A stretch of 64,000 nucleotides of DNA, taken from the NCBI RefSeq assembly GCF_963678635.1, contig NC_087070.1:54662617-54726616 (forward strand). Direction: 5' to 3'. Positions 40,721-49,400 of this stretch are shown one piece after another; within the stretch, counting starts at the first letter, position 1, and every line of letters begins with the position of its first letter. The DNA is from Symsagittifera roscoffensis. Lineage: Eukaryota; Xenacoelomorpha; Acoela; Convolutidae. The notes beneath the pieces were generated by a model that had not been told where the DNA came from, made no database searches, and was given only the letters and a program-made list of their open reading frames with translations. Position numbers and translations under genes: made by a program.

Positions 40721-43240
40721 TTATTGCACTAACAACGTCTTCAACCCTGCGGCACACTTGTAGGAGTAGGTTTCAATGCTCGAGTGGACTCTCCCCATAG
40801 ACAGAGGCTCTCCATATTCCATCAATCGATGAAATGACACCAATTCCCCATGGGTTAAGAGTAATAGTGCCAGATACCCATCAACTCGAAGTGTTTCTAC
40901 TCCTCGACTAAACATGTATGCTGGGCCCATGTTGAACAAGTATCTGGGGTAGACCAGATACAAAGCCAAGAGCAGGCTGATGGGCATGCCCAGTATCTCC
41001 TGCACGAAGGCCCCAAAGATAGTCGCCGTGGTGCCGAACATTCCTGCCATGAATTCCTTCTCCCAGCAAGGACTCAAGAACTTGAGAATCTCATGATCCC
41101 TCCTAGTCCTCAGCTCACCCTTGGCGTGCTCTCTCCAGAACCCTCCAATCGTCACTTCATTGGCGGCCGAGACAAATCTAGCCACTGTCATGTCTCTTAC
41201 TTCGGCCAGCTCCAGTTGTTTCTCCAGAAAGCTCCAGACTTGTTTCACGAGGGGTGGTGCTTCCTCCCTCGTCTTATTCGTGGTGTTCTCCAGCCTTGGT
41301 GTCAAAAATGGCCACCAGCCATTCTCCTGCGTCAAGCAATATTTCATTGACTCTAATTGCTTTTCCGTCTCGGCCACATTTCTTCTCTCGTTACTCGGAC
41401 CTTTAGACTTGCTGGTGGAATTTGTGATCTTCACTTCCATGCTCCGAAACAACAAGCTGGCCGTCAATTGGCTTATCGCCGGGTGATCGTCCCCGATGAC
41501 TGGGCTGAACTTAAGTTGCCTGGCAAAAATCGATATCTCTAGCAAGAGCACCTCGTCCAATACGATCAGGATGTCGGCTAATCCATAAAAGCCCCTCAGT
41601 GCATGAGATATGTCCGCCCATGCCGCCGCCAATTCTGACTTGCGAAGCCTCAGGTTCGATGGCTCCAATTCCCGATTGGGGGCTGCCATTAGAATCCGCC
41701 ATTCGTTCCCCTCTGCTATTAGGATCAAGACCGCGTACACGAATTGTAGGGCGGGTGGCATATTCGCGTATCCAGGGGATGTGGTGAACACCACCTTCGT
41801 CTTGGACCCAAATCTCGAGACAACATTCTCTTGCACTTCATTCATCGCTGCAAACAACGCCTGAATGGCTTCCCATATCTTACTCGATGTCGGAATTTCA
41901 TTGCCCTTCAGCTGCTCAAGAAGTCCCATCGCGTGCAGGTGATCATTCATTCCTGCAAACAATAGCAGCTCAGGCTCACAGGGCATCTCCGACTTTATTG
42001 CCACCACCAGAGTTAACATCTGGTTTAATTCAGCTCCTGGCAAGGAGTATATCAGAGTCTCCGGCCAGAACAACTTATGAGACGTTCCTTCGAAGTCCGA
42101 TCCCGCCACAATGACTACCCTCGCAGCAGCTGGATCTGCTCTATCATAAACTGCCAGGGTTTTGGCCAGCTGGGTGCTCCCACATGGCTTCCCGTACCTG
42201 GGAGCTTCCGCCAATTTCGAGCCTTCGTAAGCGGCATCTGGCAATCCCATTCCCCCCGGGTTGAGCAGCTTGTCCACCACCTTCAACTGTGCCGAGGTCG
42301 CCAACCTGATCCTGGCGATGCTCGTTCGGTGTTTGGGGGGTTCTGCTATGAGTCCAGGACTCCCCAGCAGCTTGAGAGGTCTGTAATTGATGGGTCCCAT
42401 GATCGCTTTTGTGGGAATTCCGGTCAGATCTGCGGTCTCCATCAATTTCGTTCTCGAGAAGTGCGCCTCATGAGCTTTCAACCAGTCCACGCAATGATGT
42501 CTGTTTAAATCCTCGTGCGACACTCGTTCAATCCCCAGGGTCTCCGCCAATTCTCGCCTGCATTCCAAACCCTCTAGGTCCAGCCCTTTCACCTTCTCAG
42601 GATATCTCAAGCGAGCTGTCTCCATAGACCTGTTTTCCCGCTTGCTCTCTGCCACTACTACTGAGGATATCGCCGAGCCTGGGGGTGTTGATGACGTTAC
42701 CTCCTCAGATTCCATTGGCGTGGCACTCTGCAATCTGGTCTGGTTGCTCCTTGAACTGTCTCTAGTGTCAACTCTCGGTCCCAAGCGACCAGACAAGGCC
42801 CTCGAGGCAAGGAATGGTGGGTTCGGAGGTGGTCCTAATGTGAATTGGGCTGTCTCTAGCAGATCCGCCTCTAGCGTGTTTATGTGTTCTTGGAAGACGT
42901 CGTTCAGCCACTCCGCTCCCCTTGGCCTATCGAAATGGATCCCATCATTGGAGGTGTCTTCAGGGAATCCCTTTTTCTCCATGCGCTCCGCCACGTCCAG
43001 CAGTCTGACAGGGAGCACACTTTTCCGGTGGATATCTCGGATCACCTTGTTTAGGTTCCGCACCTTCTCGTTCATCTCCAAGGCGTGCTGATCAAACATC
43101 ATGTTGTAGGGGACAGTACATACCGTCAACAGGATGGGGTCCATCTGGATCCTCAGCTCCTCAAGAAGGCAGCTCATCTTGTCGTGCAGCCTCGTTATTT
43201 TCCTCGCTTCTCCCCTTGATACATCGTTAGTCCCGATCAT
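40721..43240 (-). CDS. Element B ORF2: second half of SGNH esterase and middle region
   Basis: 839 residues. It opens with GTNDVS (block III) and continues to DGIHFDRPRG (block V, 42935-42946), completing the esterase begun in 43227-44624. This shows the SGNH domain and the long C-terminal region are one protein. The second SGNH-like region follows: VVIVAGSDF, LLLFAGMNDHL, SPGYANMPPALQFVY and APNRELEP, parallel to A, with GSD for GDS. The ATG at 43240 is inside the domain and is probably not a start. Confidence 0.75.
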   Translation of the reverse strand: MIGTNDVSRGEARKITRLHDKMSCLLEELRIQMDPILLTVCTVPYNMMFDQHALEMNEKVRNLNKVIRDIHRKSVLPVRLLDVAERMEKKGFPEDTSNDGIHFDRPRGAEWLNDVFQEHINTLEADLLETAQFTLGPPPNPPFLASRALSGRLGPRVDTRDSSRSNQTRLQSATPMESEEVTSSTPPGSAISSVVVAESKRENRSMETARLRYPEKVKGLDLEGLECRRELAETLGIERVSHEDLNRHHCVDWLKAHEAHFSRTKLMETADLTGIPTKAIMGPINYRPLKLLGSPGLIAEPPKHRTSIARIRLATSAQLKVVDKLLNPGGMGLPDAAYEGSKLAEAPRYGKPCGSTQLAKTLAVYDRADPAAARVVIVAGSDFEGTSHKLFWPETLIYSLPGAELNQMLTLVVAIKSEMPCEPELLLFAGMNDHLHAMGLLEQLKGNEIPTSSKIWEAIQALFAAMNEVQENVVSRFGSKTKVVFTTSPGYANMPPALQFVYAVLILIAEGNEWRILMAAPNRELEPSNLRLRKSELAAAWADISHALRGFYGLADILIVLDEVLLLEISIFARQLKFSPVIGDDHPAISQLTASLLFRSMEVKITNSTSKSKGPSNERRNVAETEKQLESMKYCLTQENGWWPFLTPRLENTTNKTREEAPPLVKQVWSFLEKQLELAEVRDMTVARFVSAANEVTIGGFWREHAKGELRTRRDHEILKFLSPCWEKEFMAGMFGTTATIFGAFVQEILGMPISLLLALYLVYPRYLFNMGPAYMFSRGVETLRVDGYLALLLLTHGELVSFHRLMEYGEPLSMGRVHSSIETYSYKCAAGLKTLLVQ

Positions 43241-44624
43241 CAGGGGTCACCGTGTACACTTTAGTCATCCCTAGCATCTCAAGCGTCGCCAACATCTGTG
43301 GCGTGGCAGCTCCAGCGAAACTCAAGATTCCTGTCTGCCAGTGCGACTGGATCCGGGTCAACACCCGCACCAGGCTGTCCCCTATGATCAAGTGGACCGC
43401 ACCTTCTGGCACCCGGGGTGGCGCAAGATACTCCACCCAGGCTGCATCATGAAAGCAGTCCCTCCTGGCTTTCTGTTCCCTACTCCAATCCAGCCGATTG
43501 TGCCTGTGGTACCTCGTCTCTGTATTTTTCTTATAACTCGAGATCACGACGCTCCTGACCGGCTGTTCCCTCCAAGTTGGGGGAAGCTCCGGTCTTGCCG
43601 AACTTTCACGACTTTTCTGCCGTAGTCTCTCGCCCAGCTCTCTCAGACGCGATGAGCCGCCGCTCATCTGACTGTCACTCGAGGTCGAGGTTGGGGTGTA
43701 TCCCGGCAGCACCACATCCATCAGTGGGCGTACGGGTTGCGTCTCTAGGCTACGCAAGGAAGACGTTGCGTCATTCGGTATCCAGACCTCCAACCCTTCA
43801 CTCATGTGCTCTCGGGCCTCGCGGTCAAGGTTGAACCGTGCTCTTGCTCTGGGGACTTCATCCACCTCCATGCGTGACTCTGGTCTCGAGCTGGTGACCA
43901 CTCGCTCCTTCGGCCTGGCTCCCTTCTGTGCGTCAAGTTCACGTTGTCGTTGTTCTATTCTCTCCAACTCCGACTTCAGTTGTTCACAATTCGCGGCATT
44001 CTCCCGCACCCTTAACTCCTGCTGATGTTCAGCCTTTAGCATCTCAAGCAACCTCAGAGTCTGATCTCGCTCGTTGACCGCCAGGTCCCTTTCCAGCTGA
44101 ACCTTCTCCCGATCCAGCTTTGCCTGATCCCGATCGAGGTTCGCCTTATTCCTTTCCTTCTGCGTTTTCTCGAGCTCTTTCTTTAGAACACCAAGATCCG
44201 GATATGCCTCGGTCGTCTGTTGTGCTCGCGTCATCGATAGCACCTTACTCGAGCTCTGGCCTGTAGATCTTGCTGTTGGCCTAGTTGGTAGTGGGAATTC
44301 CCCTGCGCCATATTCGGTATTGTTACTCAGGCCAGGATTCCTTGCCAAGTCAAAACCCCTTACTCCTCCATCCACATTCCAAGACAACCATCTGGTCTGT
44401 TCTTGGTTTGATATCCCCTCAGTGGTGTAGCCGACCATCAAGACAGCCTCCGTCGCAGACTCCCTGCATTCACCCTGGTCTTCCAACTGGAGGATGGCAT
44501 TCAGCATTACCGCCATTCTCTCGTCTATTTGGGTATAATCCAGGTCCCTCAGGCGTCTGTACAGCTCATCAAGAGTAGGCTTCTTCAGGGCCGCGGGCAT
44601 GGATTTCCAGAATCTGTCTGCCAT
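43227..44624 (-). CDS. Element B ORF2 N-terminus: coiled coil and first half of SGNH esterase
   Basis: 465 residues from ATG 44624-44622. A helical N-terminus (about 1-60) is followed by a long charged coiled coil (about 150-250) with repeats such as LDRDQAKLDREKVQLERD. Then come a linker and SGNH block I GDS (43374-43382, residue 415) and block II SFAGAA. The frame runs into a stop (TAA, 43229-43227) just where block III should come. The +1 frame holds LMIGTNDVS at the same point, so one base has been gained or lost near 43236. The gene plan is the same as A's ORF2. Confidence 0.8.
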   Translation of the reverse strand: MADRFWKSMPAALKKPTLDELYRRLRDLDYTQIDERMAVMLNAILQLEDQGECRESATEAVLMVGYTTEGISNQEQTRWLSWNVDGGVRGFDLARNPGLSNNTEYGAGEFPLPTRPTARSTGQSSSKVLSMTRAQQTTEAYPDLGVLKKELEKTQKERNKANLDRDQAKLDREKVQLERDLAVNERDQTLRLLEMLKAEHQQELRVRENAANCEQLKSELERIEQRQRELDAQKGARPKERVVTSSRPESRMEVDEVPRARARFNLDREAREHMSEGLEVWIPNDATSSLRSLETQPVRPLMDVVLPGYTPTSTSSDSQMSGGSSRLRELGERLRQKSRESSARPELPPTWREQPVRSVVISSYKKNTETRYHRHNRLDWSREQKARRDCFHDAAWVEYLAPPRVPEGAVHLIIGDSLVRVLTRIQSHWQTGILSFAGAATPQMLATLEMLGMTKVYTVTPDDRD

Positions 44625-45123
44625 TCTTGTGACTTCGGGATGTATTCAAGTATGTATTAACCAGCTCAAGAATTACCTTGCCGACTCAAGTATTACCCCA
44701 CTCAAGAATTCTCTAGAAATGTTCCCTTGTAAACACTTGCTGTAGGTGTCGATTATCGCGAGTTCAATCAAGATTTCTCTTTCTGTCTCTCGCTTGAGTG
44801 TAGTTGGATTTTCAACTTTGTTTTTCAAACTTGATCTGAAAACAGAGACCACATTAAGACTTAACATGTCATGCTCCTAACCTAGAAACCCCCCTTTTAC
44901 CAGTATGGTTAAAATCTTATCATTTTCATTCTACTTAAAACGATTCAATTGGAATTTCCTTAAAAGCATGCAGATTCATTTTATGTTTTAGCACCGTTAA
45001 TTATTTTTTTAAAATTTAATTGTCATGCCAATCACGTCTTAAGATCCCTTTACATGTGCCGCACCCCAGTACCTAACTCAAGACTCCTCCCTCACACCCA
45101 ACTCGAGACCCCGTGTCCCCAAC
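44625..45123 (-). other. ORF1-ORF2 intergenic of element B
   Basis: 499 bp, AT-rich, with three ACTCAAG(T/A)ATT words close to the ORF2 start (44645-44710) and C-rich text near ORF1's stop. The hairpins seen in A are absent. No gene. Confidence 0.5.
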
Positions 45124-46455
45124 TCAGGTGATGCTCAAGTAGTATTTTTTGTGCAGATACACCATTATCTCAGTTTCCGCAAAGACTACATGTAGGATAG
45201 CGTACAATTCCCTCGAGCTCAGTTTGCCCCTGTTTGGGTCATACACCGGCATTGAGACCTCCGTTATTCCTCTTTCAATCATGAAGTCTCGTAGTCTTGT
45301 TAGTGCCAACATCACGTGTTCGGGATCAATTGTGTTCCTGTCATTGACCCTCGTCACTAGGAAGCACAGATATTTGCCCGGGACTTGTGCTACTGATGGT
45401 GGAAGCGCTGCCATCCCTCCCAGTCCTGGTCTCTGTCTGAACAGAAACTCCACGTTCTGGTACTCTCTTCTGAAGTCAGCTTCCAATCTTGATTTGAAAC
45501 TCATGTCTGCCGTGATGCAGATCGCGCTAGTCCTGTTTGACAGGATGAAGTCGCTATCCGTTATCATGATGTTTTCCGAGTACTCATTGGGTATTTCAAA
45601 TTTCGTTTTGAAATTCCGACCTATGGTAGGCTCTGGCTCTTCTTCTTCCAGTTCCAATTTGCTTGTTTCTCTCACTTCCTTGAGCTTCTTTATCATCAAA
45701 TTTTCGGTGTGGGTAAGTCCTACCCCCACTCCCCGGACAAAAATATTTATCGACGTCCCCGTCGATGTTGTCGGGTCTGAATTGTCCGGAGGAATGTCCA
45801 GTGGCCTATCTGTTGCCGTCCATCCGAAAAGAGGGTCTTCTGCCTTCATATAATTTGCCGATGATACGTCGACTTGTTGAATGCTTTGTCCTTTGCGGCT
45901 CTCGTCTTTGACATCGCGCATCCACTCTAGTATCCTCAAGTTCGTGTTCTCCCTCCTCTCTATCTCACTCTGTTCGAGATCCGTCTCCAATTCTGGCGTC
46001 GAGTAGTCTTCCTGCGGATAGTGTCCACCATCGTCAATGACCTGCAATTCCTCTTCGGCTTCCAGTTCGCCTGCACTCAGTAATTCCTCGCCCAATTTGT
46101 CTGGCTGTATCTTATCGATCAAGAAGTCATCCCCGTACCTGTTGTACCTCATGCCGGTCCGTTTACGATTGCCAGTCCTGGTTCCCGGTGGTATTGGTTT
46201 ATCTGGCTCTATCCACTTCGGCACCTCGCCTTGCTCCGGGTCGTTCCAGTCTTCTTCTCCAAATGATCCTGCTTCAGACTCCACTTCTATCTTTTCATTG
46301 TCGTCCAAACTCAAGTTCTCATTACCATCATTCTTCTCTCTGGTGCCTTTTTCATTCACTTCACACGCTGGCTCTACCACCAGGTACTCAAGACCCTCCA
46401 TGTCCTTCGGTATGCACCAATCCTCCGGGGACGGGACGTGAGGCTTCAGATTTTC
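45124..46455 (-). CDS. Element B ORF1, C-terminal macro-domain part
   Basis: About 443 residues in frame with integrase, cut off only by a TAA (46458-46456) where A has TAC or TAT (AAHYEN). It begins with the end of the integrase tail (EDWCIP), then an acidic linker, FVRGVGVGLTHTEN and a macro domain: AICITADMSF, FRREY, GKYLCFLVTR, EVSMPVYDPNRGKL and MVYL. The OARD1-type Lys is Arg here (VTR). The stop position (after KKYYLSI) is the same as in A. This copy shows that the macro domain is translated as part of the gag-pol chain. Confidence 0.7.
   Translation of the reverse strand, partial: ENLKPHVPSPEDWCIPKDMEGLEYLVVEPACEVNEKGTREKNDGNENLSLDDNEKIEVESEAGSFGEEDWNDPEQGEVPKWIEPDKPIPPGTRTGNRKRTGMRYNRYGDDFLIDKIQPDKLGEELLSAGELEAEEELQVIDDGGHYPQEDYSTPELETDLEQSEIERRENTNLRILEWMRDVKDESRKGQSIQQVDVSSANYMKAEDPLFGWTATDRPLDIPPDNSDPTTSTGTSINIFVRGVGVGLTHTENLMIKKLKEVRETSKLELEEEEPEPTIGRNFKTKFEIPNEYSENIMITDSDFILSNRTSAICITADMSFKSRLEADFRREYQNVEFLFRQRPGLGGMAALPPSVAQVPGKYLCFLVTRVNDRNTIDPEHVMLALTRLRDFMIERGITEVSMPVYDPNRGKLSSRELYAILHVVFAETEIMVYLHKKYYLSIT
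45729..45766. other. Conserved stem-loop motif inside ORF1 of B
   Basis: CTCCCCGGACA, a 9-base gap, then ATCGACG-TCCC-CGTCGAT (45749-45766). The flanking run GTCCTACCCCCACTCCCCGG is also identical to A, a longer identity than the neighbouring coding sequence shows. Confidence 0.6.
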
Positions 46456-49400
46456 TTAATGTGCCGCTCGCCCAGTACTCAAGCGATAGAACCGTCCTTG
46501 TTGATGAACTTCCGTTATCATGAATGGTCCCCTCCACTTCTTGAGTAGTTTCTTTGTTCCCTTGGGCGGTATGAAATTTTGGAAGACCCACACGTATTGG
46601 CCCACTTCATATGGCTTCGCTTGTAATATTTTTTCGTCATATTTTCTGCGTTGCCTCATTTGCGCTTGCGCCGTGTTCCTCCTGCATAGCTCGTTTAACT
46701 CCTGTTGTCTTTTGATCGCTTCTTTCACGTATGCCTGAGGCGACGTCCTTTTCCCTTCGTATTCCGGGTAAAAGAATGTCAGAGGCATTGCTCTCTCCCT
46801 GCCCGTCAACATCATGAAGGGACTGATGCCCGTCGTTGAGTGTTGTGTACTGTTGTAGGCCCCTACTACCTGTGGCAGGTATTTATCCCAGTCCGTCATG
46901 TATCTTGAGCAGTACACCCTCAACATGTTGACCAGTGTCCTGTTTTGTCTCTCTACCAACCCGTTGGTCTGCGGATGGTAGGTTGTCGAGTGTGCTTGAG
47001 CAATGTGCGATCTCCTCATCAATTCTTTTGTCAAGTCCCCCACAAAAGCTTTGCCGTTGTCCGACTGGAAAGTCATTGGACAACCATACCGCGATATCCA
47101 ATGTGTTATCAGATGATCACATGTCTCCTCGGTCGAGGCTGTCTGGCACGGAACCGCTTCCGCCAACTTTGTGAAGTGATCTATTATAACCAGTATCTGG
47201 TTATATCCCGACTCTGTCATGCAGATTTTTTGATGGTCTATCTGCACCACTTCATTGAATTCTGAGCTCTCGACGGATTTGAGTGTGAACTTCATCTTCC
47301 TTGGGTCCTTCACCTGGAGGCATGCCAGGCAGGCATTCACCCATCTCTCGCAAGCTTTTCTCATCCCTGGCCAATCAAACCTGTGAAGTATCCTTTGTTG
47401 TACTTTGTCTATCCCCTGGTGCCCCATCTGGTCGTGTGATCTGAAAAGCACCTCCGTTTGATACAACTGTGGTAGTATGATGAGGTTGTGTTTGTGTAAT
47501 ATCTTCTCCTCATCTTTCCTCTTGCATGCTACCACCCCATCAGCTGTGTGATAGAGTAAGTCTTTCTTTTCTTTGTAGAACTGGCTCAAGATTTTATAGC
47601 TGTCCTCCTCGAGTTCCCCCTTCTCCTTGACCCCCGACTGGATCCATTTGGAGAGATTACTTGTCATTTTGTCATTCTGTTGGGCTCTTATTAGGTCTGA
47701 CAGCCTGTATCTCGCCTTGACAAGCTCCTTTAGCGCCATGATCTGTCCATTCATCTCACCAGGGTTGTGGATGTCGTCGCTCAGCTTCACGCATATCATC
47801 CTTTTCACGATTTTCATATCATCTTCTGGTACCAGATTCGTTCTGATGTTTGAGTTGCATGATAGTTCCCTGAATGGTTTCCTTGCAACCGCAATTTTCT
47901 CAAGTTCCTCACCACCTCGCATCTCCTGTATGTCCATGTTGTATGTTCCTGAAGATGGATCCGTCTGTAACTCCCTGTCGTGGTGCCTTGTCTTCTCTTC
48001 CGCCAATATCATGCACAGACTGTCTTGGTTTTCGCTGCTCTCATCCGAGTCTTCATCCCATCCTTCACGCTCCCCGGACAATTTTCCTTCTCCGGTTCCT
48101 TCTTCCGTGAACCTGGAACACTCCCCGGACTCTTGACCTAGTCCCAGGTGTTCAGTATCTTCTTTGAACGTCACTTTCTTTTTCCTAACCTTGGTCTGCT
48201 CCAGAATGTTTTCGGGGATTTTGTCAACTAGTGACCGCACGACATCTTTGCTGTCAGTGACGCTCCCTCTTGATGGGTCAGTATCGTTCACTGTCTCTTT
48301 TCTCCGAAGTATAGTGACTTCTGGTTCCTCTTGACCCTTCTCTTGGACCACGGGCTTATCATCTGATAGTTTCTCGAGCAACCTCATTAAGTCATCATCT
48401 ATCTGTGCAGTTCCTGTTTCTACTTGGTTAAGATCATAGCCTTTTGCTTTGAGCGTCTCCTTCACGATCTTCGACTTGAGTATTATCTCAATTGGAATCC
48501 TCTTGCTCCTCTTCAAGATGGTCTTTTCTGGAGACTCTTTAGGCAATTCAGGATGATTTTCTATCGGTTTGCCTGACTTGTCCAGCCATCTCGTGAGTGG
48601 AAGACTGTCGTACGTTTCCTTGTCCATGAAGGAGAAGCCATCTTTGATTTCAGGTCTGTCTGCCTCTCTTTGCTCTTGTCTCTCATAGAACTCCGTCTTC
48701 TTACTCAAGCTGTCGGCATTCTGATGTTTATCTCGTGTTCTATGCTCAATTATCATGTTGTATCCGTCCAGGCGAACTATCCACCTCCCAATGTAACTTT
48801 GGTCCATTGAGTACGTTTTCAGCCAGCTCAGTGCTCGGTTGTCGACCCGCAACTTGAATGGCTCACTGCCCAGGTATGCCCTGTATTTCTCGACAAAGGT
48901 AACCACCGCGAACATCTCTGCTTTCGGTGCTCCGTACTTCATTTCCATGTCGCTCAGGACTTTGCTCCCGTACGCTATTGGTCTCAAGACTGTCTTCCCA
49001 TTCCATTCTTGTTCTTGGTGGAGAATCCCAGAAATCGCGACTACCGACGCATCCGTGTCCAGCACGTACATCCCTTTCTCAGTCGGCATACCCAGTACTG
49101 GTGCCTCACATAGCTCTTTCTTTATTCTCTGGAATGACTCTTCTGCTGCGTTGTTCCACGTGAACTTCTTGCCCTTGTGTCTCATTAATTGTTGCATCGG
49201 GTATACCTTGTCCGCATAGCCTTTGATGAATTCTCTATAATAGTTAGCGAAACCCAGGAAGCTCATCAACTGGTGCTCTGTCTTGGGTGATTTCCAGATC
49301 AGGACTGCTTCCACGGCGTCCGTATTAGGTCTGATGCCGTGCTTGTCTACCATCCTGCCCAAGTATTTTATTGAGTCCTTGAGTATCTCGCACTTTGATG